Below are positions 8,921 through 18,148 of a stretch of 64,000 nucleotides of DNA, piece after piece; within the stretch, counting starts at the first letter, position 1; every line of letters begins with the position of its first letter. The translations under genes and the position numbers were made by a program. This DNA comes from Bacillus sp. RO2. Lineage in GTDB: Bacteria; Bacillota; Bacilli; Bacillales; Bacillaceae_I. Location: contig NZ_JAAXCU010000043.1 in assembly GCF_012911845.1 (NCBI RefSeq), forward strand, positions 1 to 64,000. Reading direction: 5' to 3'. The notes beneath the pieces are model-generated. The model saw only the letters and a list, made by a program, of their open reading frames with translations. It searched no databases and was not told where the DNA came from.

Positions 8921-10564
8921 TTACGCTCCCAACAAGTCTTGAATATCAGATTTGATTACATCTGCTTTCGGTCCGTAGATTGCTTGTACCCCGCGGTCTT
9001 TCACGATCAGTCCAAGCGCACCTTTTTCTTTCCATGCAGCTTCATTTGCAACTTTTTCTCTATCTTTTACTGTAACACGCAGACGAGTCATACATGCATC
9101 CACGTCTTCAATATTTTGTGCGCCACCAAGCAAGTCGATGATTGCAGGTGCCAAGGAATCTGCTTGTACACTTGCAGCTGCACCGTTACCTGCGCCTTCT
9201 TCTTGCTCGATATAGTTACCGTTACGTCCCGGAGTAGGGAAGTTGAATTTCTTGATCATGAAGTTCGCCACCGCAAAGTTCAAACCAAAGAATACTAGAC
9301 ATGCAACCACAAAGTTTACTAGATCTAACCATAAGCCAGCTTTTACAATCATTGGTGTGCGAGTCAACAACTCAATAACTCCGAACGCATGAACACGAAT
9401 ATCAATGATATCAACAATAGCGAAAGCAAGTCCTGTCATAATTGCATAAATTACATATAACACCGGAGCCGCAAACATAAACATGAATTCGATTGGCTCT
9501 GTAACACCAGTCAAGAATACCGCAAGACCTGCAGAGAAGAACATAGACTTATATTTTTTACGCTTATCTTTATCTACATTACGATACATCGCATACGCAA
9601 TACCGATTAATGCCGCACAAGAAAGAATCATTTGTCCTACTTTGAAACGAGCAGGTACTACTTCACGTAAAAGCGCTTCATAAGATTCTGTGTCACCAGC
9701 TGCCAGGAAGTTGTTCAAATCAGCAATCCAAGCTAACCATAATGGATCTTGACCTGCTACAACTGAACCTGCGCTACCTCCAGTTAAAATAGTGTAAGTT
9801 CCACCAAGTGATGTGTAGTTCATTGGTACCGTTAACATATGATGCAAACCGAACGGCAACAATAGACGCTCAAGCGCACCGAAAATGAATGGCGCAATAA
9901 TTGGTGCGCTGTCTCTAGATGAAGCAATCCATACACCAAAATCATTTAACAATCCTTGAATGAACGGCCAAACAACACTAAGTGCAATACCTGCGATAAC
10001 AGAACCACCAATTACTACGAAAGGTACAAAACGCTTTCCGTTAAAGAAAGATAAAGAATCAGGTAATTTACTATAGTTATAAAATTTATTGAAAAGATTA
10101 GCACCAAGGAAACCAGCAATGATACCAACAAATACTCCCATGTTTAATGCAGGAGCACCTAGAACAGTTGTAAAGTAGTCACCTACAATAAATTCTTGTC
10201 CAAAAAGAGTGGTAAAAGTAGATTCAGGGTCTGCCACCATAGCGTTGTTAACCCCAAAAATTGCACCAGTGATACGGTTTATTAGAACAAAAGCAATCAA
10301 TGCTGCAAAAGCACCGCCTGCACGTTCTTTCGCCCATGATCCACCAATGGCAACTGCGAACAATACATGCAGGTTGGTGATAATTCCCCAACCGATATCC
10401 TCCATCACTCTTGCAATCGTTTGCACAAGTGCGATGTCTCCGCCAGTCATGCCGACTAACTTACCAAGAGAAATCATAATTCCAGCAGCAGGCATAACTG
10501 CAACCACTACTAATAATGCTTTACCGAATTTCTGCCAGAAATCAAAAGACAAAAAGTTCTTCAT
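8921..10564 (-). CDS. PTS permease EIICB, glucose/maltose superfamily
   Basis: 547 aa. An N-terminal EIIC channel domain (about 1-430, around ten hydrophobic segments, FLTGVTEPIEFMFMFAAP motif) is followed by a linker rich in G, A and E, and then a C-terminal EIIB domain with phospho-acceptor Cys in DACMTRLRVTV. No EIIA domain is fused, so a separate EIIA (possibly the one at 19199) must donate phosphate. The sequence resembles the MalX/alpha-glucoside branch more than PtsG, but the substrate is uncertain. I chose ATG 10564 (MKNFLSF), with AAGAAGG 8 nt upstream, over ATG 10618. A cre site and a sigma-A promoter lie upstream. Confidence 0.85.
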   Translation of the reverse strand: MKNFLSFDFWQKFGKALLVVVAVMPAAGIMISLGKLVGMTGGDIALVQTIARVMEDIGWGIITNLHVLFAVAIGGSWAKERAGGAFAALIAFVLINRITGAIFGVNNAMVADPESTFTTLFGQEFIVGDYFTTVLGAPALNMGVFVGIIAGFLGANLFNKFYNYSKLPDSLSFFNGKRFVPFVVIGGSVIAGIALSVVWPFIQGLLNDFGVWIASSRDSAPIIAPFIFGALERLLLPFGLHHMLTVPMNYTSLGGTYTILTGGSAGSVVAGQDPLWLAWIADLNNFLAAGDTESYEALLREVVPARFKVGQMILSCAALIGIAYAMYRNVDKDKRKKYKSMFFSAGLAVFLTGVTEPIEFMFMFAAPVLYVIYAIMTGLAFAIVDIIDIRVHAFGVIELLTRTPMIVKAGLWLDLVNFVVACLVFFGLNFAVANFMIKKFNFPTPGRNGNYIEQEEGAGNGAAASVQADSLAPAIIDLLGGAQNIEDVDACMTRLRVTVKDREKVANEAAWKEKGALGLIVKDRGVQAIYGPKADVIKSDIQDLLGA

Positions 10565-10644
10565 AATAACAGCCTTCTTTCTATTATTGTTTCTATTTAT
10601 TGTTGAAAACGAATTCATTTTAGTACAAATTAATGCACGTGTAG

Positions 10645-10694
10645 TGCAACCGTTTGCATTTTCCTATTGTATGGCATGATGGTGAACAATGCAA
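10645..10694 (-). promoter_or_regulatory. Sigma-A promoter with overlapping cre site for the PTS operon
   Basis: On the minus strand TTGCAT (10694-10689), a 17-bp spacer and TACAAT (10671-10666) form a good promoter. The near-palindrome TGCAACCGTTTGCA at 10645-10658 matches the catabolite-responsive element for CcpA and covers the predicted start site, the position typical for repression by preferred sugars. Confidence 0.78.
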
Positions 10695-10851
10695 GTAGAA
10701 AATATTATTTTAATAATTTTTTAACAAAGTAAATTAAAATGTAAGAAAATTAATTATACATAGAAGAATCCAACTTTTGGTGGAAGTATATACAGCATAA
10801 GTGAAAACGGGTACACTATTTCCGTAATGCCAGATGAAAAGGAGATTTGAA

Positions 10852-11346
10852 ATGAAAAAGTGGACTTTCTCTATGATACTTGTTTTAGTAATTGTGCTTT
10901 CTGCGTGCACAGAGGAAACAAATAATGTGGACACAGCCGACTCAGAAAAGGTTCCTGCTGATCAAAGTGGGGAAACGGTAACGGTCCTTATGAATATACA
11001 AATGGAAATGATTCAGACCATCCGCAAGCATCTTGAGCCTGTAACATCTTATGAAATGTCAGAAGGGGCAGGGGATCTTGAGGCAGCGGTTGAGTCTAGC
11101 AACCTCATTGCGAACGAACTTCGAGGGATTGAGATACCAGAAAATCTTGATAAGGATCTTCAGGTTGATATGAAGGATTCTATTGAGTTATTAGCTTTAT
11201 ATTTCGAAGAACGTGCTGCAGCCATGTCAGAAGGTTCAGATGGTGAAGAAGTGACAGCTGCATTGGAGAGTTTCCACCAAAAAATAGGAGAAACGTTTGA
11301 AGCGGCAGGCTTGCACGCTCCTAATTTTGAAAAGGATGTACAATAA
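10852..11346 (+). CDS. Small lipoprotein, function unknown
   Basis: 164 aa from ATG 10852, with AAGGAG 8 nt upstream. The N-terminus is a lipoprotein signal: MKKW, a hydrophobic run, and lipobox LSAC with Cys19 expected to carry the lipid. The mature part is acidic and mostly helical (ETVTVLMNIQMEMIQTIRK, LEAAVESSNLIANELRG), with no domain that I recognise. It stands alone and is followed by a terminator. Confidence 0.75.
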   Translation: MKKWTFSMILVLVIVLSACTEETNNVDTADSEKVPADQSGETVTVLMNIQMEMIQTIRKHLEPVTSYEMSEGAGDLEAAVESSNLIANELRGIEIPENLDKDLQVDMKDSIELLALYFEERAAAMSEGSDGEEVTAALESFHQKIGETFEAAGLHAPNFEKDVQ

Positions 11347-11361
11347 TAGTTTTTAAGCGAG

Positions 11362-11392
11362 ACGCCTTCCAGGTTGGGGGGCGTTTTTTTTG
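11362..11392 (+). terminator. Terminator after the lipoprotein gene
   Basis: ACGCC and GGCGT stem followed by a run of eight T. The stem is short but the T-tract is strong. Confidence 0.6.
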
Positions 11393-11635
11393 GTATTTGC
11401 GCAGCCTTTGGGAAGGTGGGTGGGGATGTAGACGATGAAGACAGTTTTGACGTGATTTTTGAGTTGAGATTGTCTTCATAAGGTGGATGTAGACATTTAC
11501 TACTGATTTATATCCCGATAGTGACTTCATCTTCGCCCGACCCTTACAAGACCTCCCAATAACCAACCAATCATTAAATCCCCAACCACCTAATAAGCTA
11601 ATAATACAACAAGAGTATTTAGCCATCCGAAAGAC
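11393..11635. other. Intergenic stretch with nothing recognised
   Basis: About 240 bp between the lipoprotein terminator and the S-box promoter. I found no convincing ORF, RNA or repeat. A minus-strand open frame across it has no matching start context. Confidence 0.5.
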
Positions 11636-11664
11636 TTGTCCATTCCCAAGTTTCGTGATAGGAT
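11636..11664 (+). promoter_or_regulatory. Sigma-A promoter of the S-box transcript
   Basis: TTGTCC (11636-11641), 17-bp spacer, TAGGAT (11659-11664). It lies about 35 bp before the aptamer. Confidence 0.55.
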
Positions 11665-11697
11665 TAGTCTAATTAATGTTAATTGAATAGTTAGTTT

Positions 11698-11862
11698 CCT
11701 TATCAAGAGAGGTGGAGGGACTGGCCCTGTGAAGCCCGGCAACCATACAGTAAAGACACCTACCACTGTATTGGTGCCAATTCCAGCAAGACAAACGTTC
11801 TTGGAAGATAAGTAGATGTGACGGGCTTGTACTCAAACTTCTTCTTATCGAAGGAGTTTTTT
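11698..11862 (+). ncRNA. SAM-I (S-box) riboswitch with terminator
   Basis: The aptamer runs from CCTTATC to GATAAG (P1 pairing, 11698-11812). It contains the conserved AGAGAGGTGGAGGGA, TGAAGCCCGGCAACC, GGTGCCAATTCC and TTGGAAGATAAG segments of the S-box. A terminator follows at 11835-11862 (AAACTTCTTC, GAAGGAGTTTT, T-run). By the known mechanism, SAM binding favours termination, so the downstream monooxygenase is expressed when methionine/SAM is low. Confidence 0.95.
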
Positions 11863-11902
11863 GTTTGTCTACATAAACAAACATTGAAGGGGGAAGTGTG
11901 AG

Positions 11903-12955
11903 ATGAAGTTTGGGTTTTGGTTGCCGATTTTCGGCGGTTGGTTGCGAAATGTGGAGGACGAACAGATGCCTCCTACTTTTGAGTATGCGAAAAAGGTAAT
12001 CCAACAGGCGGAACAGCTCGGGTTTGACACGACCTTGATTGCGGAGCTCTTTTTAAATGATATTAAAGGACCAAAAGAGGATACACTGGAAGCCTGGTCG
12101 ACTGCCGCAGCCTTGGCAGCCGTAACAGAAAAAATAGAAATTATGACAGCAATCAGGCCTGGCTTTCACAACCCTGCCATTGCAGCAAAAGCAACGGCAA
12201 ATATTGATCATATCAGCAACGGCCGCTTCACTCTCAATATCGTCTCGGCGTGGTGGGAAGAGGAGGCTCGTCAGTATGGAGGAATTTTCACCGAGCATGA
12301 TGAGCGCTATGAACGTACTAAAGAGTTCATTGATGTTCTCAAAGGATTATGGACAGAAGACTCTTTTAGCTATAAAGGAAAGTACTATCAGCTAAAAGAA
12401 ACAAACCTCCACCCAAAACCGGTGCAACGTCCAAACCCCATCCTTTATGCAGGCGGCGAGAGTCCGAAGGGGAAGGAAGTGATCTCCTCGCATTGTGATG
12501 CCTATGTGATGCACGGCGGTACAGTGGAGGAAGTCACTGCAAAAATCATTGACATGAAAGAAAAGAGAGACCAGACTTCCAATCCTCCTTTTCAATCCTT
12601 TGGGATGGCTGCCTATGTCATTTGCAGAGATACAGAAGAGGAAGCTCAAGCGGAACTTGCCCGGATTACCGCTGTAAAAGAATCCGACGCGTATGCTGGA
12701 TTTAAAGACTTCACAAGCAAATCACAGCTAGAGCAACAAATACAATTGCAGGACTACTCTGTATCTAATAGAGGGTTGCGCCCAAATCTGGTTGGCACGC
12801 CAGAGCAGATTGCTACTAGAATAAAAGAATTCGAGAATGCAGGGGTGGACTTATTGCTATTGCAGTTCTCTCCGCAGCTCGAAGAAATGGAGCGTTTCGC
12901 CAAAAAAGTGATGCCGCTTGTTAATCCGAGGGCAAAAGAGCTTGCCCAATCATAA
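11903..12955 (+). CDS. sfnG: Flavin-dependent monooxygenase of the luciferase-like family, SfnG-like
   Basis: 350 aa, single luciferase-like (LLM) barrel. The N-terminus MKFGFWLPIFGGWLRNVEDE and the blocks LIAELFLNDIKG, FHNPAIAAKATANIDHIS and SAWWEEEARQYGG resemble dimethylsulfone monooxygenase SfnG, which releases methanesulfinate from dimethylsulfone using FMNH2 and O2. The S-box leader supports a role in sulfur scavenging. No flavin reductase or sulfonate transporter gene is adjacent, so the reductant partner must be encoded elsewhere. Shine-Dalgarno GAAGGGGGAAG. Another organosulfur substrate is possible. Confidence 0.82.
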   Translation: MKFGFWLPIFGGWLRNVEDEQMPPTFEYAKKVIQQAEQLGFDTTLIAELFLNDIKGPKEDTLEAWSTAAALAAVTEKIEIMTAIRPGFHNPAIAAKATANIDHISNGRFTLNIVSAWWEEEARQYGGIFTEHDERYERTKEFIDVLKGLWTEDSFSYKGKYYQLKETNLHPKPVQRPNPILYAGGESPKGKEVISSHCDAYVMHGGTVEEVTAKIIDMKEKRDQTSNPPFQSFGMAAYVICRDTEEEAQAELARITAVKESDAYAGFKDFTSKSQLEQQIQLQDYSVSNRGLRPNLVGTPEQIATRIKEFENAGVDLLLLQFSPQLEEMERFAKKVMPLVNPRAKELAQS

Positions 12956-13006
12956 AATCTAGCAGAAAATACACTATCATATATGCATAAAATGGAGGCA
13001 AACATC

Positions 13007-13963
13007 GTGGAAAAAATCTATATTATTCATGAAAATAAAGAGTGGACGACACATTTAACTACTAGATTGGAAGAAATGGATTTGCCATATGAGGAATGGC
13101 ACTTAGACGAAGGAGTGGTTCCTTTAACCGAAGAACCACCTAAAGGCATATTTTACAACAGAATGAGCGCCTCTTCCCACACAAGGGACCATCGATTTGC
13201 ACCAGAATTAACAGGAGCTGTACTCTCATGGTTGGAATACCATGGTCGAAGAGTGCTGAATGGAAGCCGTGCCCTTCAGCTGGAATTAAGCAAGGTCAAT
13301 CAGTATACGGCCCTTGAAAAAGCTGGAGTAAAGACACCGAAAACCATTGCGGCGGTAGGAAAAGAACATATACTGCAAGCAGCTAAACGAATAGAATCTG
13401 ACTCCTTCATCACCAAACATAATCGTGCAGGCAAAGGGCTTGGAGTACAGCTATTCCATTCGACGGCTTCACTTGAAGAATACCTGTATGGACCTGATTT
13501 TGAAGAGCCTGTAGATGGTATCACGCTTATCCAAGAATACATTCAGGCACCTGAACCTTTTATTACTCGATGTGAATTTATCGGTGGGAAGTTTATGTAC
13601 GCCGTTCAGGTCGATACATCAGAAGGTTTTGAGCTTTGCCCGGCCGATGCCTGCCAAATCGGGGACTTGTTTTGCCCGGTAGGCGAAGAAGTGGAGGAAA
13701 AGCCAAAATTCCGTATCGTAGAGGGCTTTGCCGACCCAATCATCGAAAGATATGAAAAGTTCCTGAAAGAAAATGAGATTCAGGTGGCAGGCATTGAATT
13801 TATCCGCAACAGTCAAGGGGAAATCTTCACCTATGACGTTAACACCAACACCAATTATAACGCAGACGCCGAAAAAGTAGCCGGCAAGTTCGGGATGCTG
13901 GAACTTGCTAAACTACTAGGAAAAGAGCTAGAGCGTGAAACAGAAAAACTCAAAGTTTACTAG
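13007..13963 (+). CDS. ATP-grasp domain ligase, RimK-like
   Basis: 318 aa from GTG 13007, with ATGGAGG 8 nt upstream. The central part (about 95-300) has ATP-grasp features: FITKHNRAGKGLGVQLF (nucleotide-binding lysine and glycine-rich loop), LIQEYI, and IEFIRNSQGEIFTYDVNTNTNYN near the C-terminus, which holds the Mg-binding Asp and Asn. RimK-type enzymes join an amino acid to a carboxylate through an acyl phosphate. Substrates here are not predictable. It lies 51 bp after the SfnG-like gene and could be read from the same S-box transcript. Confidence 0.75.
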   Translation: MEKIYIIHENKEWTTHLTTRLEEMDLPYEEWHLDEGVVPLTEEPPKGIFYNRMSASSHTRDHRFAPELTGAVLSWLEYHGRRVLNGSRALQLELSKVNQYTALEKAGVKTPKTIAAVGKEHILQAAKRIESDSFITKHNRAGKGLGVQLFHSTASLEEYLYGPDFEEPVDGITLIQEYIQAPEPFITRCEFIGGKFMYAVQVDTSEGFELCPADACQIGDLFCPVGEEVEEKPKFRIVEGFADPIIERYEKFLKENEIQVAGIEFIRNSQGEIFTYDVNTNTNYNADAEKVAGKFGMLELAKLLGKELERETEKLKVY

Positions 13964-14008
13964 GTTGTTTTTGTTAGGTAAATGGAATGATTAAGTTTTT
14001 AAGAACAA

Positions 14009-14115
14009 GTGGATTGGAGCGGAAGGCACTCGACTCCGGCGGGAGGTAGCGGTAGGTTGAGACCCCGCAGACTTGCCGAGGAGGCTCAAGCATCGCCCCG
14101 CGGACGGCAATAGCA
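14009..14115 (+). repeat. Dispersed structured repeat, copy 1 (3' end diverged)
   Basis: Copy of the large dispersed family. Blocks visible: GGATTGGAGCGGAAGG, GACTCCGGCGGGAGGTAGCG, TTGAGACCCCGCAG, CCGAGGAGGCTCAAGCA and GCCCCGCGGA. The usual right end (AAAGCGAA...CGGAACG...AATCAAC) is replaced by unrelated sequence. Confidence 0.85.
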
Positions 14116-14126
14116 AATGCATGAAT

Positions 14127-14182
14127 CGAAAAAAGCTATCCATAAGTCCTCCTAACAAAGGGACCTTGCGGATAGCTTTTTA
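14127..14182. terminator. Bidirectional terminator
   Basis: AAAAAGCTATCC and GGATAGCTTTTT pair around a loop of about 28 nt that contains a smaller stem (CCTCC...). It separates the convergent ATP-grasp and YjiH genes. Confidence 0.75.
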
Positions 14183-14192
14183 CATTCCACTA

Positions 14193-15548
14193 TTAAAAGA
14201 AAAACACATGCGCCATTAGCGCGATAACCGGTAACGTAATCAACGTACGTAAAAGGTAAATCACAAACATCTCCCAAAGTGACACAGGTACTTTAGATCC
14301 TAAGATCACGCCACCCACCTCAGATAGATAAATAAGCTGTGTGACAGATACTGCTGCAACAACAAAACGAGTTAATTCACTTTGTATATCGGAAGCTAAA
14401 AGTGCTGGCAGGAACATGTCCGCAAAACCAACAATCAGTGATTCTGACGCTTTAGCTGCATCAGGAATCTGTAGCAATTCTAACAACGGAATGAATGGCA
14501 TGCCAAGGTAAACGAATAGATCTGTGTTTTCAGCAAGGATCAAGGCAATAGTACCGAATGCCATGACGATTGGTGCTACACCCATCCACATATCAAGGAC
14601 ATTTTTTCCACCGTCACGGAAGAATTTTCCCGCGCTTTTATTTTTAGAAGCGCGCTCTACCGCTTGGGTGTATCCCCATTTTAACGGTGAATAGCCTGAA
14701 GGTATTAATTCTTTTTCGTCTTGTTCCTCCCCGTTATAATACGTATCCGCTTTTCTGGATAAAGGAGGGATGCGTGGCATGATGATGGCTGCAACAAGTC
14801 CTGCCACCCCGATGGTTATATAAAATGGGATGAACATACTGCCAAGTCCAACCTGTGTAATAACAACAAGACTGAATGTAATGGAAACGATAGAGAAGGT
14901 AGTGGCAATAACAGCTGCTTCCCTTTTCGTATAATAACCGTCTTCATACTGTTTACTTGTTAATAGGACCCCGATTGTTCCATCACCAAGCCATGAAGCC
15001 AAGGCATCGATGGAAGAACGACCAGGAAGTTTAAATAAGGGGCGCATGATTTTCGTCAAGAGTGCGCCAAACAACTCTAATAGTCCAAAGTTTAATAATA
15101 ATGGCAAGAATAATCCGGCAAAAAGGAAGACAGTAAATAGTACTGGTAAAAGGTCATATAAAATTACAGAACCTGTAACGTCACTCCATACAGCCTCCGG
15201 ACCCAGTTCAAATAAGGTCATAATGGCCAATACCATCGCAAGAACCCTTACGACAGTCCAAAACACAGAAACGTTTAATAACGTATTAAAGAATCCTTGC
15301 TTTTTCGTAAAAGCGGGTTTTGCCAGTTTTGTCACTACCGTTGCAATGGCAGTGATGGTAATGACCCCTGTCATAATAGCAGGGATGCTGTCCCCTAAAA
15401 GGTCTCCTAGTAACCCAGCAAGAATGGCGATTGGAATCGTTAGTTCGTCATTGTACATGACAGGAAACATGAATAATAATATTCCGATAATAGAAGGAAT
15501 AATGAATTTTAATTTATCTGCTGTTCTGAAAGATGAATGGTTTTTCAA
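14193..15548 (-). CDS. YjiH family membrane protein (nucleoside-recognition/Gate domain)
   Basis: 451 aa with about ten hydrophobic segments. N-terminal KLKFIIPSIIGILLFMFPVMYNDELTIP, the central Gate-type region LPGRSSIDALASWLGDGTIGVLLTSKQYEDGYYTKREAAV, and the C-terminal SELTRFVVAAVSVTQLIYLSEVGGVILGSK match YjiH-type proteins of the nucleoside-recognition family. Transport is assumed but no substrate is established that I know of. It is monocistronic on the minus strand. Confidence 0.8.
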   Translation of the reverse strand: MKNHSSFRTADKLKFIIPSIIGILLFMFPVMYNDELTIPIAILAGLLGDLLGDSIPAIMTGVITITAIATVVTKLAKPAFTKKQGFFNTLLNVSVFWTVVRVLAMVLAIMTLFELGPEAVWSDVTGSVILYDLLPVLFTVFLFAGLFLPLLLNFGLLELFGALLTKIMRPLFKLPGRSSIDALASWLGDGTIGVLLTSKQYEDGYYTKREAAVIATTFSIVSITFSLVVITQVGLGSMFIPFYITIGVAGLVAAIIMPRIPPLSRKADTYYNGEEQDEKELIPSGYSPLKWGYTQAVERASKNKSAGKFFRDGGKNVLDMWMGVAPIVMAFGTIALILAENTDLFVYLGMPFIPLLELLQIPDAAKASESLIVGFADMFLPALLASDIQSELTRFVVAAVSVTQLIYLSEVGGVILGSKVPVSLWEMFVIYLLRTLITLPVIALMAHVFFF

Positions 15549-15693
15549 TATAATAATCTCCTTATGCTTAAATATGCAACGTTAGTTATTTTAATACATT
15601 TCTTGAACTTTTCAAAGGTAGTTATTGGAATTATGTTTTTTCTATCATTTTTTATTTCCCCAAATCAGGTGCATGAAAACATGTTCCATCCAA

Positions 15694-16725
15694 TCAATTA
15701 GCGAAATCCAGAATCTCTAATTCTTTATTTTTCCTAAGATCAATAAAGTGATCATCGACCTTAATGATCGGTAGGTGAGGTTCATCTGAATGAATGAAAA
15801 TGATTTCCGCAAGCTTCCCATTATTAAGAACCACTTCTTCCCGCAGATGATTAGAAAGAATATATCGGACGAACGGATAGACGATGGCGGGATTCAATCG
15901 ATTGTAATTTGCCTCTTGAATAAGAATTTTCGTAGTGGTGAAAATATTTTGCTTTGGTCGATAGCTTCTTTCGGATGACAGGGCATCATACATATCTGCA
16001 ACAGATAGAATTTGAACAAAATAAGGAATCTTAGAATGCTTGATTCCTGTTGGGTAACCGCTTCCATCTAAACGTTCATGATGGAGCAGGGCACCTTGCA
16101 GGATATGTGGATCAATTGTTCGGTTCTTTTTAAGCAAATCATATCCGTAGGTTGTATGTTTTTGTATTTCCAACCACTCTCTTTCTGTAAGGCGACCTGG
16201 CTTTTGTAAAATATTCTTGTCGATAAGCAGCTTGCCGACGTCATGGAACATCCCCATTTGACCAAGTAGGCTGATACTGCTTTTTTCCAGCCCTTGCAGC
16301 TTTCCGATTAGAGAAGAATAGATTCCGACGTTCAAACTATGGGTATAGGTGTAATTGTCATAGCTTTTTACTTGCTCTATGTAACGGGTGAAAACCGGAT
16401 CGTCCACAAGCTTATCTATTAGTGGAGTCAACATACCTTGAATTTCATCTAGAGGAGGGAGTTGGTCCCCTTCAAGATTGGCAAATATGGATTGAAAAGT
16501 ATGGATACTTGTTTCATACATATTTTTGACATGCTGAAAATACTCTCTGGATAGATGATGGGGCTCATCCAAAATAAAGGCCTGGTCGAAATAGTAGGCA
16601 TGCTTTTGAAGGCTTTCCACATGGTTTGCATTCAGGACCGTCCCTTTTCTTAACAAAAGATTTCCCGACAAAGAGTAAATATCATTTTTTAGAATTTTAC
16701 CAATATGATTGGAGGAAATTTTCAT
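15694..16725 (-). CDS. HD-GYP domain protein, probable cyclic-di-GMP phosphodiesterase
   Basis: 343 aa. The C-terminal HD-GYP domain shows HSLNVGIYSSLIG, the metal-binding MFHDVGKLLIDK, and the signature HHERLDGSGYP, followed by VADMYDALSSERSYRP. HD-GYP enzymes hydrolyse cyclic di-GMP. The N-terminal 120 residues have no recognised sensor domain and no membrane segment. ATG 16725 has AGGTGAGG 9 nt upstream; the GTG at 16740 lacks one. It is divergent from the HAD gene, with AT-rich promoter sequence between. Confidence 0.85.
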   Translation of the reverse strand: MKISSNHIGKILKNDIYSLSGNLLLRKGTVLNANHVESLQKHAYYFDQAFILDEPHHLSREYFQHVKNMYETSIHTFQSIFANLEGDQLPPLDEIQGMLTPLIDKLVDDPVFTRYIEQVKSYDNYTYTHSLNVGIYSSLIGKLQGLEKSSISLLGQMGMFHDVGKLLIDKNILQKPGRLTEREWLEIQKHTTYGYDLLKKNRTIDPHILQGALLHHERLDGSGYPTGIKHSKIPYFVQILSVADMYDALSSERSYRPKQNIFTTTKILIQEANYNRLNPAIVYPFVRYILSNHLREEVVLNNGKLAEIIFIHSDEPHLPIIKVDDHFIDLRKNKELEILDFAN

Positions 16726-16916
16726 AGAGTTCAACCTCACCTGATTGCGTTAATACCTTTATTATAAGGGATTTGACGTATATAAAACAGGATAATTTAT
16801 ACTTTTCAAAATTTTTAGCAAAAAGCTTTTGCAGTATAATGTTTGTAATACGAAGAGAGATTAACTAGGATAGGGTATATACACAAAATCATTTACATAT
16901 AAGAAGGTGAATTCAC

Positions 16917-17789
16917 TTGGTAAAATGTATTGCCATAGATATGGACGGAACATTATTAAATAATAACCATGTAGTTAGTGAAGAGAATGCAGATGCCATT
17001 AAGCTTGCTAGAAATAATGGAGTGGAAGTGGTTATTGCCACCGGGAGAGCATATTCCGAAGCCAAAGACGTCTTGGCAGAGGCAGGTATACACACACCGA
17101 TTATCTGCGTAAATGGAGCAGAGGCCCGCACGCCTGAAGGAGAAGTTGTATCAACAAACCCGATTGCGATTAGCCTTGCTAGAGAGCTGGCACGAATTTT
17201 GGACATGCATGATATCTACTTTGAGATCTATACTCAGAACGGTACATACTCTAAAGATTACGATAAGGCGATTGCCACCATTATGGATGTTTTCATGTCA
17301 GCGAGTAACGATAACGACTACGATAAAGTCCTAAAGGCTGCACAAGAAAGAATGGAAGACGGGAATGTTAAAATGGTCGACAGTTTTGAACCCATTTTAC
17401 AAGATGAGTCAAAAGTAATTTACAAGCTTCTTGCATTCTCCATGAATAAAGAGAACCTTGAGGCAGCACGTTCTGAATTGTTGGAGCTTGGCACGGTTGC
17501 CGTTAGCTCTTCTGGTAAAGACAACTTGGAGATCACAAGTGTGGACGCTCAGAAGGGAATTGCTCTGACTACGTTCACCTCTGAACGAGGAATTTCGATG
17601 GAAGACACGATGGCTATTGGCGACAATTACAATGACGTTTCAATGTTTGAGCGTGTTGGTAGAGCCGTTGCGATGGGGAATGCCCCAGATGGTGTGAAAG
17701 AGAAAGCGCATATGGTGACAGATACGAATGTAAATAGCGGTGTGGCAAAAGCAATTGTTGAAGCAATGGCGAAAAGTGAGGCCAGATAA
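16917..17789 (+). CDS. Cof-type HAD hydrolase
   Basis: 290 aa HAD-superfamily phosphatase of the Cof/YwpJ group. Motif I is DMDGTLLNNN (Asp8, Asp10), motif II the ATGRAYSEA region, motif III Lys in AQKGIAL, and motif IV GDNYNDVSMFERVG. Such enzymes dephosphorylate sugar phosphates, flavin or cofactor phosphates. The start is TTG 16917 with AGAAGGTG upstream. Confidence 0.88.
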   Translation: MVKCIAIDMDGTLLNNNHVVSEENADAIKLARNNGVEVVIATGRAYSEAKDVLAEAGIHTPIICVNGAEARTPEGEVVSTNPIAISLARELARILDMHDIYFEIYTQNGTYSKDYDKAIATIMDVFMSASNDNDYDKVLKAAQERMEDGNVKMVDSFEPILQDESKVIYKLLAFSMNKENLEAARSELLELGTVAVSSSGKDNLEITSVDAQKGIALTTFTSERGISMEDTMAIGDNYNDVSMFERVGRAVAMGNAPDGVKEKAHMVTDTNVNSGVAKAIVEAMAKSEAR

Positions 17790-17802
17790 CGGTGGAGACT
17801 GG

Positions 17803-17840
17803 ACCGGGTAGCTTGTGGGCTACCCGGTCAGCCGTATTTC
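17803..17840 (+). terminator. Stem-loop after the HAD gene
   Basis: ACCGGGTAGC and GCTACCCGGT form a perfect 10-bp stem with a 6-nt loop. The T-tract is poor (GCCGTATTTC), so termination may be partial. Confidence 0.55.
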
Positions 17841-17846
17841 TGAGAA

Positions 17847-17965
17847 ATATCAAGAAATTTAGGAGTATATCAAGAAATTTGAAATTATATCAAGAATTTT
17901 TGAGATATATCAAGAAAATTTGAGATATATCAATAATTTTTAAGTTATATCAAGAAATCGACAAG
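17847..17965. repeat. Tandem array, 20-bp unit with ATATCAAGAAATTT core
   Basis: Six units start at 17847, 17867, 17887, 17907, 17927 and 17947, exactly 20 bp apart. The core is the same as in the array at 6720-6815. It lies between the HAD and nitrilase genes. The remaining 180 bp up to the nitrilase gene show only promoter-like AT-rich sequence. Confidence 0.9.
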
Positions 17966-18148
17966 AAATGACACGAATAGACTCTCTGATTGCCTTCCTC
18001 CCCCACTCCAAAGCACACAAACTTAAATGCCATAATATTCCACAAATCTAACATTGAGACTCCTGCTTCGAATCCCTTATAATAGACTAGTTGTAACAAA
18101 ACTTTGAAAATAATTGGTTTACATAGATTTTAGGGGGGGCCTGCTGAC

